Shown here one piece after another: positions 15,231 through 22,774 of a stretch of 26,829 nt of DNA. The stretch lies in the NCBI GenBank assembly GCA_046318115.1, contig JBKCVA010000075.1, positions 1 through 26,829 of the forward strand, read 5' to 3'. Origin of the DNA: Aquimonas sp046318115 (GTDB lineage: Bacteria; Pseudomonadota; Gammaproteobacteria; Xanthomonadales; Xanthomonadaceae). The notes under the pieces are model-generated. The model saw nothing but the letters and a program-made list of their open reading frames with translations, searched no databases and was not told where the DNA came from. The number at the start of each line of letters is the position of its first letter. Within the stretch, counting starts at the first letter, position 1. Both the position numbers and the translations under genes were made by a program.

Positions 15231-15249
15231 GGTCACCGTCGCGGTGACC
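15231..15249 (-). promoter_or_regulatory. perfect hairpin in the pckG leader
   Basis: GGTCACCG (15231-15238), loop TCG and CGGTGACC (15242-15249) form a perfect 8-bp stem. It lies 26 bases upstream of the pckG start and downstream of the predicted promoter, so it would be in the mRNA leader. It could be an operator or an RNA element; the sequence alone cannot decide. Confidence 0.45.
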
Positions 15250-15277
15250 GCCGGGCAGCGGCCGGTTCGGGCAGCAG

Positions 15278-15306
15278 ACCTTAGCCAGACCAGTCCGAGC
15301 GGACAA
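15278..15306 (-). promoter_or_regulatory. candidate pckG promoter
   Basis: On the minus strand TTGTCC (15301-15306) and TAAGGT (15278-15283) are spaced by 17 bases, about 70 bases before the pckG start. The boxes match consensus only in part. A dyad, GTCCG-AG-CGGAC (15293-15304), overlaps the -35 and could be a regulator site. Confidence 0.35.
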
Positions 15307-15494
15307 GTCCAATGTCAGTCCAGTGACGGCAAAGCCTGCCCAAGGAAACCGGTGACATCGCAACAAGCACAGGCGTTTGGCGCCTACCCAGGTTCCTTCC
15401 ACGGCGACACACTGATGAGCGGAGCTCGCGTGCCTCCTGCGGCGGCGCTGCGCCGGTTTATTCGGTCACTGAGCAAATCCGCCCGGACCGCCCT

Positions 15495-16079
15495 TCAAAC
15501 CGGGATGAGCGTCGACATCACGTGCGCCAGGTATTCGTCGAACTCCTCATGCCGCATGCGCGGCTGACCCAACTGAAGGGACAGCTGGAGGAAGCCGACA
15601 TAGGCCGCGTAGGTGAGGCGGGCGCGATGCTGGGCCTCCACGCGTGGCAGCCCTACTTGCCGATAGGCCAAGGTCAGCCAATCCATGCGGCGGGCGGAGA
15701 CGCGCTGCATGACCGGCTGCACCACGGCATGGTCCATCGCCTTCAGGAGTTCGGAGTAGATCGCATGGGATGCGGTCTGGGTGCCCACCAAACGGAACAG
15801 CTGCTCCAGCCGGCTGCGCGGGTCCTCGATGCCTTCCAGCTGGGCGAAAACCTCCTCCAGCTCGCGCTGCTCCCAGCGTTCGAGCGCGGCCCGCAACAGG
15901 GCCTCTCGCGAGGGGAAGTGCCAGTAGAAGCTGCCCTTGGTGACGCCCAGACGGCGAGCCAGCGGTTCGACCGCGACGGCAGCGACGCCCTGCTCGGCGA
16001 TCAGGTCCAGGGCACCCTGGGCCCAGTCGTTTGCCGACAGACGCGGCGCTTTGTCGGCTTTCTTGGAGGGGGCGTTCAT
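15495..16079 (-). CDS. TetR/AcrR family transcriptional regulator
   Basis: A 194-residue repressor-type regulator. The N-terminal TetR helix-turn-helix spans about residues 18-63: LDLIAEQGVAAVAVEPLARR, then LGVTKGSFYWHFPSREALL, the family recognition-helix signature. The C-terminal ligand domain (65-194) is all-helical, and its effector cannot be read from sequence. ATG 16079 gives the usual N-terminus; the open frame upstream to 16187 would add an unlikely 36 residues. It is divergent from fadE, and TetR-type regulators of fatty acid degradation (FadR, PsrA-like) respond to acyl-CoA, so control of fadE is a reasonable inference. It may autoregulate through the shared intergenic region. Confidence 0.93.
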   Translation of the reverse strand: MNAPSKKADKAPRLSANDWAQGALDLIAEQGVAAVAVEPLARRLGVTKGSFYWHFPSREALLRAALERWEQRELEEVFAQLEGIEDPRSRLEQLFRLVGTQTASHAIYSELLKAMDHAVVQPVMQRVSARRMDWLTLAYRQVGLPRVEAQHRARLTYAAYVGFLQLSLQLGQPRMRHEEFDEYLAHVMSTLIPV

Positions 16080-16086
16080 CCGCGAG

Positions 16087-16115
16087 AGTGTAGCGGGCGG
16101 CCCGAACCTTGCAAA
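16087..16115 (-). promoter_or_regulatory. candidate tetR promoter, possibly leaderless
   Basis: On the minus strand TTTGCA (16110-16115), a 17-base spacer, and TACACT (16087-16092). Only seven bases (CTCGCGG) separate the -10 from the ATG at 16079, so transcription would begin at or next to the start codon. No Shine-Dalgarno is present, which fits a leaderless mRNA. Confidence 0.5.
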
Positions 16116-16152
16116 TCCACGAAGTTCTTTGGCATGAGCCACTTTCCGCACC

Positions 16153-16206
16153 GGAATCAATGCGCTGCAACATTTCACAGCACCCATACGTCGGCGTATT
16201 GATTCC
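16153..16206. promoter_or_regulatory. candidate TetR operator: nested palindromes between tetR and fadE
   Basis: A 14-base palindrome ATACG-TCGG-CGTAT lies at 16186-16199. A second, wider inverted repeat pairs GGAATCAAT (16153-16161) with ATTGATTCC (16198-16206). With flanking bases the shared half-site is CGYATTGATTCC, one mismatch in 12. The right arm covers the predicted fadE -35, so binding would block fadE transcription. Seen in sequence; assignment to the adjacent TetR protein is inferred. Confidence 0.5.
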
Positions 16207-16227
16207 TCGACGGCAGGCCAACATACT
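16199..16227 (+). promoter_or_regulatory. candidate fadE promoter
   Basis: TTGATT (16199-16204), a 17-base spacer and CATACT (16222-16227), each matching consensus at four of six positions. The start of transcription would be near 16234, leaving a leader of about 125 bases. The -35 overlaps the inverted repeat described at 16153-16206. Confidence 0.45.
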
Positions 16228-16359
16228 CAGCGGTACGGTTTGAACGCCCGCGTTCTGCGCATCCCGGCTTTGGTGCCAGGACTCGAAAGCGCGCGGATAG
16301 TGTGCAGACCTTCGCTGACCGCTCTTCCCTCCCGCACCGGATCGCAACGGAGCCCCGCC

Positions 16360-18831
16360 ATGAGCATCCTGCTGCCCTTCCTCGCCCTGCTGGTCGCCGG
16401 CCTCGCCGCGGCCTACTTCCGCACCAACCTGAAAATCTGGGCTGCGCTCAGCGCTGCAGCGCTGGTAGTCGCCGTGCTGCTGCAGGCAAGCCTCATCGCC
16501 ACCTTCGCGGCGGGCCTGCTGTTCGCTGCGGTGGCCACCCCGCTGCTGCACATCCCCACCCGACGCCACAAGATCACCGCGCCGCTGCTGAAGATCTACA
16601 CCAGGATGCTGCCGCAGCTCTCGGACACCGAGAAGACCGCGCTGGAGGCTGGCACGGTTGGCTGGGAGGGCGAGCTGTTCTCGGGCCTGCCCAAGTGGAA
16701 GCAGCTCCTGGCCCAGCCCAAGCCGGAACTCACGGCCGAGGAGCAGGCCTTCATCAACGGCCCTTGCGAAGAGGTGTGCCGGATGACCAACGACTGGGAG
16801 GTCAGCCACGAGCGCGCCGACCTGCCGCCGCAGGTCTGGGACTATCTCAAGAAGCACAAGTTTTTCGGGATGATCATCCCGCGCGAATACGGCGGCTTGG
16901 GCTTCTCGGCCCTGGCCCACTCGCGCGTGCTGCAGAAGCTCAACTCGGCCTCGGCGACCCTGGGCTCGACCGTGGCGGTGCCGAACTCGCTGGGACCGGC
17001 CGAACTGCTTCTGCACTACGGCACCGACGAGCAGAAGAACCACTACCTGCCGCGCCTGGCTGACGGTCGCGAGATCCCCTGCTTTGCGCTGACCGGCCCG
17101 TCGGCGGGCTCCGACGCGACCTCCCTGCCCGACTACGGCATCGTCTGCGAGGGCGAGTGGGAAGGCGTCAAGGTGGTCGGCGTGCGCCTCACCTTCGACA
17201 AGCGCTACATCACCCTGGCCCCGGTCGCGAGCGTGGTCGGTCTGGCCTTCCGCCTGCACGATCCCGATGGCCTGCTGGGCGATCAGAAGGACCGCGGCAT
17301 CACCCTGGCGCTGATTCCGCGCAGCACGCCCGGCCTCGAAATCGGTCGCCGCCACTTCCCGCTCAATGTGCCCTTCCAGAACGGGCCGGTGCGCGGCAAA
17401 GACGTGTTCCTGCCGCTGTCGGCCCTGATCGGCGGCGAGAAGATGATCGGCGAGGGCTGGCGCATGCTGGTCGAGTGTTTGTCGGTTGGCCGCGCGATTT
17501 CCCTGCCCTCGGCCGGCACCGCTGGCGTCAAGATGAGCGCGCTGGTCACCGGCGCTTACGCGCGCATCCGCAAGCAGTTCGGTCTGCCGATCGGCCGCTT
17601 CGAAGGCGTCGAAGAAGCACTCGCGCGCATCGCCGGCCATGCCTATGCGATCAGCGCGCTGTCCGAATCGACCGCGGCCGCGGTCGATCGCGGCGAGAAG
17701 CCCTCGGTGCCCTCGGCCATCGCCAAATACCACGCCACCGAGACCTATCGCGAAGTGGTCAAGGACGCCATGGACGTGCATGGCGGCAAGGGCATCATCC
17801 TCGGCCCGCGCAATTACCTGGGCCGCGCCTGGCAGGGCTCGCCGATCTCGATCACGGTCGAGGGCGCCAACATCCTGACCCGCAGCATGATGATCTTCGG
17901 CCAGGGCGCGATCCGCTGCCATCCCTGGGTGTTGAAGGAGATGCAGGCCGCCCAGCACCCCGACCCGACGACGCGTCTGAAAGACTTCGACCGCACCCTG
18001 TTCGGCCACATCGGCTTTGCGATCTCGAATGCCGCACGCAGCCTGATTCTCGGCCTGACCGGCGCGCGCATCGGCATGGTCCCGGGCGATGCCTACACCC
18101 GCCGCTTCTATCGCCGGATGAATCGCTACTCGGCCAACCTGGCCCTGGTCGCCGACACTTCGATGCTCACCCTGGGCGGCAAGCTGAAGTTCAAGGAAAG
18201 CCTGTCGGCGCGCCTCGGCGACGTGCTAAGCCTGCTCTACATCGGCTCGGCGATCCTCAAGCGCTACGAGGACCGCGACCGCCCCGCCGGCGACCAGCCG
18301 CTGCTGGCCTGGGCGATGTTCGACATCAACCACCGGATCGAGCTGGCCCTGTCGGCAGCCTTGCGCAACTTCCCGATCCGTCCGGTCGGTTGGGCGCTGT
18401 GGGTGCTCGTGTTCCCCTGGGGACGCCGCGCCCAGGCCCCGTCCGACCGCCTGGGCCATCGCGCGGCCAGCCTGCTGCTGACCCCGTCAGACACCCGCGA
18501 TCGTCTCTGCGAGGGCGTGTTCACCACGCCCTGCGAGAACAACCCCGCCGGCCGCGTCAATGCCGCACTGCCGCGCGTGATCGCCGCCGAGCCGGTCGAG
18601 CGCAAGCTGGTCAAGGCGATCAAGGCCGGCGAAATCACTTCGCTGGACGCCGACGAACAGCTCAACGAGGCGCGTCTCAAAGGTGTGCTGAGCGCGGAAG
18701 AGGCCAATCTGCTGCGCGAAGTGCGCGTGCTGATCGAGGACGTGATCGGCGTCGACGACTTCGACCCGGCCGATCTGGAGTCGGCGGCACTGGCGCGGCG
18801 CCGCGGCAAGGGTCTGGACCAGGCCGCCTGA
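16360..18831 (+). CDS. fadE: FadE-type acyl-CoA dehydrogenase
   Basis: An 823-residue flavoprotein that catalyses the first step of fatty acid beta-oxidation, from acyl-CoA to trans-2-enoyl-CoA. The length is close to E. coli FadE (814), far longer than ordinary acyl-CoA dehydrogenases. Residues 1-65 contain two hydrophobic segments, suggesting inner-membrane association. The dehydrogenase core has PREYGGLGFSALAHS, FALTGPSAGSDATSLPD, GVRLTFDKRYITLAPVA, VHGGKGIILGPRNYLGRAW and the putative catalytic base Glu501 in SITVEGANILTRS. The C-terminal 250 residues match the extra FadE domain (DUF1974). ATG 16360 has GGAG seven bases upstream; the longer frame from 16240 overlaps the promoter. An intrinsic-terminator-like hairpin follows. 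Confidence 0.95.
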   Translation: MSILLPFLALLVAGLAAAYFRTNLKIWAALSAAALVVAVLLQASLIATFAAGLLFAAVATPLLHIPTRRHKITAPLLKIYTRMLPQLSDTEKTALEAGTVGWEGELFSGLPKWKQLLAQPKPELTAEEQAFINGPCEEVCRMTNDWEVSHERADLPPQVWDYLKKHKFFGMIIPREYGGLGFSALAHSRVLQKLNSASATLGSTVAVPNSLGPAELLLHYGTDEQKNHYLPRLADGREIPCFALTGPSAGSDATSLPDYGIVCEGEWEGVKVVGVRLTFDKRYITLAPVASVVGLAFRLHDPDGLLGDQKDRGITLALIPRSTPGLEIGRRHFPLNVPFQNGPVRGKDVFLPLSALIGGEKMIGEGWRMLVECLSVGRAISLPSAGTAGVKMSALVTGAYARIRKQFGLPIGRFEGVEEALARIAGHAYAISALSESTAAAVDRGEKPSVPSAIAKYHATETYREVVKDAMDVHGGKGIILGPRNYLGRAWQGSPISITVEGANILTRSMMIFGQGAIRCHPWVLKEMQAAQHPDPTTRLKDFDRTLFGHIGFAISNAARSLILGLTGARIGMVPGDAYTRRFYRRMNRYSANLALVADTSMLTLGGKLKFKESLSARLGDVLSLLYIGSAILKRYEDRDRPAGDQPLLAWAMFDINHRIELALSAALRNFPIRPVGWALWVLVFPWGRRAQAPSDRLGHRAASLLLTPSDTRDRLCEGVFTTPCENNPAGRVNAALPRVIAAEPVERKLVKAIKAGEITSLDADEQLNEARLKGVLSAEEANLLREVRVLIEDVIGVDDFDPADLESAALARRRGKGLDQAA

Positions 18832-18856
18832 GTCCAGCCTGCAGTCCGCGGCACTC

Positions 18857-18885
18857 CACAGCCCCCGCCACGCGCGGGGGCTGTG
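18857..18885 (+). terminator. intrinsic terminator after fadE
   Basis: CACAGCCCCCGC (18857-18868), loop CACGC and GCGGGGGCTGTG (18874-18885) form a perfect 12-bp GC-rich stem 25 bases past the fadE stop. It is followed by CGTTTCG, a short T run only. Confidence 0.75.
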
Positions 18886-19013
18886 CGTTTCGATCCTCCG
18901 CAAGCCCCCAGTGCCCGCTGCGGCGTGAACAAACATCAAGCCGACGCCTGCTTATCGGGGGTTTAACGCGGACGGTGGTCTCCTAGCGGCACGTCTTGCG
19001 CAAGGAGCGCCCC

Positions 19014-19598
19014 ATGGCTCGCACACCGCGACTGCTTTCCCTGCTGCGTTCGGTGCTGGAGGACGGCATTCGCGGCCCTCAGCCGGACCTCGCCTGGCTC
19101 GCGCGCGAACTCGGCGCCCTCGTGCATCTCGGCTCGGACGGCCGCTATGAGCAGCAGATCAACGGCCTGCGCGGTCGCGCAAAGCGCGGGTTCACCCGAC
19201 TGCTGATTCTGGATTCCAAGCGCCCGGCCTACAGCGCCACCCTTCTGATCTGGCCGCCCGGCCACGTGACCCCGGTCAACTCGATGAGCGGCGACTACGG
19301 CATGGAGCTGGTGCTGCAGGGCTCGCTGGAGGTGCAGGAATACGCGATCGGCGCGGACGGTGAACCCCCGAGCCAGCGCAAAATCAACTGGCTGGGCGAA
19401 AGCGACGCGCTGTGGTTCGAGCGCAGCGAAAACCTCGCCCACCGCTGCCGCAACCTGAGCAGCCAGCACTGGGCGATCACTCTGCACCTGCACGGTGGCC
19501 CCCTGCCCCGCTACCGGCTGTTCGAGCGCGGCGAAGGCGAGAAGCGTTGGCGCGTGCGGCCGCGGATCGCGCGGGTTCACGGTCGGGTGATGGTGTAG
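19014..19598 (+). CDS. cysteine dioxygenase-like cupin lacking the HxH metal motif
   Basis: A 194-residue protein with the cupin pattern of the cysteine dioxygenase (CDO type I) family: LLIWPPGHVTPV (77-88), GMELVLQGSLEVQEYA (96-111), HRCRN (143-147) and WAITLHLHGGPLPRYRLFE (153-171). In active CDO the segment after TPV/SPV is HDH, supplying two of three iron-binding histidines. Here it reads Asn89-Ser90-Met91. The third ligand equivalent, His158, and conserved His143 remain. Iron-dependent thiol oxidation is therefore doubtful, and a binding, structural or altered-metal role is possible. Start ATG 19014 has AAGGAG (19002-19007). It stands alone between a terminator and the convergent trpE. 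Confidence 0.8.
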   Translation: MARTPRLLSLLRSVLEDGIRGPQPDLAWLARELGALVHLGSDGRYEQQINGLRGRAKRGFTRLLILDSKRPAYSATLLIWPPGHVTPVNSMSGDYGMELVLQGSLEVQEYAIGADGEPPSQRKINWLGESDALWFERSENLAHRCRNLSSQHWAITLHLHGGPLPRYRLFERGEGEKRWRVRPRIARVHGRVMV

Positions 19599-19616
19599 GC
19601 GCGCCTGCGGCGCGCT

Positions 19617-19637
19617 GGGATTCGGGATTGGGGATTC
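19617..19637 (+). repeat. GGGATTC heptamer repeat, three copies
   Basis: GGGATTC, GGGATTG and GGGATTC in direct tandem, 18 bases after the cupin gene and before the trpE 3' end. The same heptamer recurs in several other gaps of this window. Confidence 0.85.
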
Positions 19638-19763
19638 GCAAGAGCGCGCCTCGGTGAGCGCCGAGGCGAATTCTCGTCAGCAAGGCTGGCGCGGGCGCGG
19701 CCATTGGAGAGCAACGGAATTCTGGCTTCAGCGACCCATGCGCTGAAGCTGCCGCAGGCTCCG

Positions 19764-21239
19764 CTACAGCCCTCCCGCCGCCCGCGCCACCGCGCGGAAC
19801 AGCGCACGCCCCTTGTTGAGGGTTTCTTCCCACTCCTTCTCAGGATCGGAGTCGAACACGATGCCGGCGCCGGCTTGCACGTGCAGGCGACCGTCCTGGA
19901 TCACCGCGGTGCGGATCGCGATCGCGGTATCGGCATCGCCGTGCCAGCCCAGGTAGCCGACCGCGCCGGAGTAGATGTTGCGCTTGACCGGCTCCAGCTC
20001 CTGGATGACTTCGAGTGCGCGGATCTTGGGTGCGCCGCTGACCGTGCCGGCCGGAAAAGTGGCGCGCAGCACGTCGCCGAAATCCAGGCCCTCGGCCAAA
20101 TCGCCCTCGACCTGGCTGACGATGTGCATCACGTGCGAATAGCGCTCGATGATGAACTGGTCGGGCACGCTGACGCTGCCCGTCCTGGAGACGCGGCCGA
20201 CATCATTGCGCCCCAGGTCGATCAGCATCAGATGCTCGGCGCGCTCCTTGGGGTCGGCCAGCAGGTCCGCCTCGAGCGCCGCATCCTCGTCGGGCGTGGC
20301 GCCGCGCGGGCGGGTGCCGGCGATCGGGCGCAGGGTGATGCGGCCCTGCTCCAGGCGCACCAGGATCTCCGGCGAGGAGCCGACGATCTGGGTGGCGCCC
20401 AGATCGAGGAAATACATGTAGGGCGATGGGTTCAGCGCGCGCAGCGCGCGATAGACATCGACCGGACGCGCGCGGAACGGGATCGACATGCGCTGCGAGA
20501 GCACCACTTGGAAGATGTCGCCGGCGCGGATGTAATCCTTGCAGCGATCCACTGCCGCTAGGAAGCCTTCCTTGGTGAAGCCGCTGACGAAATCGGCCTC
20601 GGACACGGCCGAGGGATCCAGCACCTCGGGATAGCTCGGCGCCCCCATGCGCAGACGATGGGTGAGCGCATCCAGCCGGCGCAGGCCGCGCGCATAGGCC
20701 TGCGGCTCGGCGGTGTCGACGTGCACGACCAGATACAGCTTGCCGTGGAGGTTGTCGAACACCGCGACCTCTTCGCTCAACATCAGCAGCGCGTCCGGCG
20801 TGCCCAGCATGTCGGGCCTGTCCGAGGCCGCGAAGCGCGGCTCGATCCAGGCGATGGTCTCGAAGCCGAAGTAGCCGACCAGGCCGCCGGTGAAGGCGGG
20901 CAGCCCCGCCAGCTTGGGCACCTTGAACGAGGCGCGCAGGGCTTCGATCTCGGCCAGCGGATCGGACAGCTCGCGGGTCTCCACCACTGCGCCGCAGTCC
21001 TCGACGCTGAGCGTGCTGCCGCGCAGGCTGAACACGCGCCGCGCCGGCAGGCCGATGATCGAGTAGCGCGCCCAGTTCTCGCCGCCCTGCACCGACTCGA
21101 ACAGGTAGGCGTAGGGCCCGTCGGCCAGCTTCAGGTAGACCGACAGGGGCGTGTCGAGGTCGGACAGCAGCTCGCGCACCAGCGGGATGCGGTTGTAGCC
21201 CTGGGCGGCGAGCGAATCGAATTCGGCGGCGGTGATCAC
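19764..21239 (-). CDS. trpE: anthranilate synthase component I
   Basis: A 491-residue chorismate-utilising enzyme that makes anthranilate from chorismate with ammonia from its TrpG partner, the first step of tryptophan synthesis. Visible: YLFESVQGGENWARYSIIG (the tryptophan-feedback region), KDYIRAGDIFQVVLSQR, NPSPYMYFLDLG, VGSSPEILVRLE, PIAGTRPRG, HLMLIDLGRNDVGRVS and FPAGTVSGAPKIRALEVI, with QAGAGIVFDSDPEKEW at the end. The start is taken as GTG 21239 (VITAAEFDSLAAQGYNRIP), which gives the length usual in related bacteria; the frame remains open to 21317. A possible -10 (CATACT, 21271-21276) supports a short leader. No tryptophan-rich leader peptide was found. trpG, trpD and trpC are not in this window. 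Confidence 0.94.
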   Translation of the reverse strand: MITAAEFDSLAAQGYNRIPLVRELLSDLDTPLSVYLKLADGPYAYLFESVQGGENWARYSIIGLPARRVFSLRGSTLSVEDCGAVVETRELSDPLAEIEALRASFKVPKLAGLPAFTGGLVGYFGFETIAWIEPRFAASDRPDMLGTPDALLMLSEEVAVFDNLHGKLYLVVHVDTAEPQAYARGLRRLDALTHRLRMGAPSYPEVLDPSAVSEADFVSGFTKEGFLAAVDRCKDYIRAGDIFQVVLSQRMSIPFRARPVDVYRALRALNPSPYMYFLDLGATQIVGSSPEILVRLEQGRITLRPIAGTRPRGATPDEDAALEADLLADPKERAEHLMLIDLGRNDVGRVSRTGSVSVPDQFIIERYSHVMHIVSQVEGDLAEGLDFGDVLRATFPAGTVSGAPKIRALEVIQELEPVKRNIYSGAVGYLGWHGDADTAIAIRTAVIQDGRLHVQAGAGIVFDSDPEKEWEETLNKGRALFRAVARAAGGL

Positions 21240-21402
21240 GGGAAGCGTCGCGTGGCAGCAAAGGGGGCGGAGTATGCCAGCGGCCTGTCGCACTCGCGGT
21301 GCAATGGGGGTCGGCAAGGCGGGATTCGACTAGCAACGCCCTGATTCATCGGAGCTTCCCGCGCACCGGGAACGGCGCACGCGCGGATCGGGCAGGCACG
21401 CG

Positions 21403-21444
21403 CCTGATCCAGCACGCTGGATCCAGAACGCTGGATCCAGCACG
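21403..21444. repeat. 14-base tandem repeat built on CTGGATCCAG, three copies
   Basis: Unit CTGGATCCAG plus a tetramer (CACG or AACG): copy 1 at 21403-21416 (one mismatch), copy 2 at 21417-21430, copy 3 at 21431-21444. The decamer CTGGATCCAG is itself palindromic, so each copy could be a dimer-binding site. Confidence 0.85.
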
Positions 21445-21661
21445 CGCGAATCCCGGCCGGCGCCGGATTCGCGCCGTCTGACCAAGGCCAGGGTGGCGTC
21501 GATCAGACCTTCCCTCGAAGCACGCGCGGCTCCCCGCTGGCTCGCCGCTCGGCACGTCGAGTCGGCCAGAATGATGACAGCACGTCTCGGGCCGGAGCGG
21601 CATGAGGATGAGCATCGCCCGGAACGCCCGCCCGCTGAGGCCACGGTCCCCGCGCACGCAG

Positions 21662-21693
21662 GCCCATCGCCGCGTCAGGTTGTGGCGATGGGC
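21662..21693 (-). terminator. hairpin immediately downstream of rsgA
   Basis: GCCCATCGCC (21662-21671) and GGCGATGGGC (21684-21693) form a perfect 10-bp stem with a 12-base loop, ending three bases from the rsgA stop. There is no T run, so it may be a weak terminator or an mRNA 3'-end stabiliser. Confidence 0.5.
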
Positions 21694-21695
21694 AC

Positions 21696-22745
21696 TCAGC
21701 GCCGCCGCGGGCCGCGCGGCCCCTGGCGCTCGCGCTGCTTCAGCACCTGCCGCGCCTGTTCCAGCTCGCCCTGCAGCTTGCGGTAGTTGGTGAGCGCGCC
21801 CGGATCGATCTCCTCGGCCTCCAGCGCGGCCTGCACCGCGCAGCCGGGCTCGCGCTCGTGCTGGCAGTCGCGGAATCGACACTCGGCGGCCAGCGCTTCG
21901 ATACGGTCGAAGCCGCTGCGGTCCAGCGTCTCCTCGCCGGTCAGCTTCAGCTCGCGCATGCCGGGCGTGTCGATCAGACAGCCGCCGGAAGGCAGACGCA
22001 GCAGGGCGCGGTGGGTGGTGGTGTGGCGGCCGCGACTGTCGTTGGCGCGCACGCTGTTGGTCTTCTGCCGCTCGATGCCCAGCAGGGCGTTGGTGAGCGT
22101 GGACTTGCCGGCGCCGCTGGAACCCACCAGCACGGCGGTGATGCCCGGCCCCAGCAGCGGATGCAGCACACGCACCGAGTCGAGCGAGCGGGCGTTGAGG
22201 GCGATCAGGCGCGCACCGGCTTCTTCCAGCGGCTGCAGCACGTCCATCGCCATCTCGACGTCCTCGTCGTCGAGCTGATCCGCCTTGGTCAGCACGAACA
22301 CCGCTTCCGCGCCCGAGCCGCGCACCAGTACGAGGTAGCGCTCCAGCCGGCGGGGGTTGAAATCGCCGTCGAGCCCGCAGACCACCAGCACGCGATCGAT
22401 ATTGGCGGCGATCAGCTGCTGCTTGTAGTGCTCGCCAGCCGCCGCCCGCTTCAGCACGCCGAAGCGCGGCAGCCAGTCGAGGATGAGGTCCTCGTCCTGC
22501 TTCAGCCGCACCCAGTCACCAACCGCCGCGCGCTGTTCGGGGGCGAAGCCCTTGCGCGTCCATGGCGCCGGGGCCTGCGCAGGGAACTCGCGCTCGCCGT
22601 CGTCGACCACGTAGCCCGAACGGTGCTGCTCGATGACCCGGGCCAGTCGGCCCTCGGTCGCTTCGGCGTAGGCGGACGCCGCCGGCGCGTCCTCGCGCCA
22701 GCCCATGCCGCGCAGACGCGCCAGGTGTTCGGGGGTGATGTGCAT
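21696..22745 (-). CDS. rsgA: small ribosomal subunit biogenesis GTPase RsgA
   Basis: A 349-residue circularly permuted GTPase that checks late maturation of the 30S subunit. The permuted order is visible: an N-terminal OB-fold (about 30-100), then G4 TKAD (153-156), G1 GSSGAGKST (208-216) and G3 DTPG (259-262). The C-terminal zinc site is Cys289, Cys294, His296 and Cys302, followed by an Arg-rich tail (residues 337-349). The ATG at 22745 is preceded on the minus strand by TACAAT only six bases away, hinting at leaderless translation. The gene is monocistronic: the DUF4345 gene upstream is divergent and trpE is 456 bases downstream. Confidence 0.96.
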   Translation of the reverse strand: MHITPEHLARLRGMGWREDAPAASAYAEATEGRLARVIEQHRSGYVVDDGEREFPAQAPAPWTRKGFAPEQRAAVGDWVRLKQDEDLILDWLPRFGVLKRAAAGEHYKQQLIAANIDRVLVVCGLDGDFNPRRLERYLVLVRGSGAEAVFVLTKADQLDDEDVEMAMDVLQPLEEAGARLIALNARSLDSVRVLHPLLGPGITAVLVGSSGAGKSTLTNALLGIERQKTNSVRANDSRGRHTTTHRALLRLPSGGCLIDTPGMRELKLTGEETLDRSGFDRIEALAAECRFRDCQHEREPGCAVQAALEAEEIDPGALTNYRKLQGELEQARQVLKQRERQGPRGPRRR

Positions 22746-22751
22746 ACGGGG

Positions 22752-22757
22752 ATTGTA
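22752..22757 (-). promoter_or_regulatory. candidate rsgA -10 box, start codon six bases away
   Basis: Minus-strand TACAAT matches the -10 consensus at five of six positions, and the rsgA ATG begins six bases later. Transcription would start at about the A of ATG. The expected -35 region (about 22775-22780) falls on a GGGATTC repeat and does not match consensus. Confidence 0.45.
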
Positions 22758-22774
22758 CGCAGGGCTTGAAGGCC

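Larger units (their letters stand above)
15206..15494. other. intergenic region between tetR 3' end and pckG start
   Basis: 289 bases with no gene seen. Besides the pckG promoter and hairpin entries, AGTCC is repeated three times (15292, 15306, 15317). No terminator with a T run was found for the TetR gene. Confidence 0.5.
21240..21695. other. 456-base gap between rsgA 3' end and trpE start
   Basis: No gene is supported here. The gap holds a 14-base tandem repeat (21403-21444), single GGGATTC heptamers at 21321-21327 and, inverted, 21448-21454, and a hairpin directly after rsgA (21662-21693). Open frames crossing it on both strands are Arg-rich and resemble no protein. Confidence 0.65.

Noticed and set aside
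13559..15247. 562-residue plus-strand open frame
   Set aside because: Antisense to pckG, which shows all PEPCK signatures.
15547..18009. 820-residue minus-strand open frame
   Set aside because: It runs antisense to fadE and then through tetR in the wrong frame. Both real genes have clear motifs in other frames.
17157..18986. 609-residue plus-strand open frame
   Set aside because: It overlaps fadE in another frame and is Arg/Pro-rich with no recognisable domain.
21240..21330. trp leader peptide and attenuator upstream of trpE
   Set aside because: I found no short frame with tandem tryptophan codons, and no paired terminator/antiterminator hairpins.
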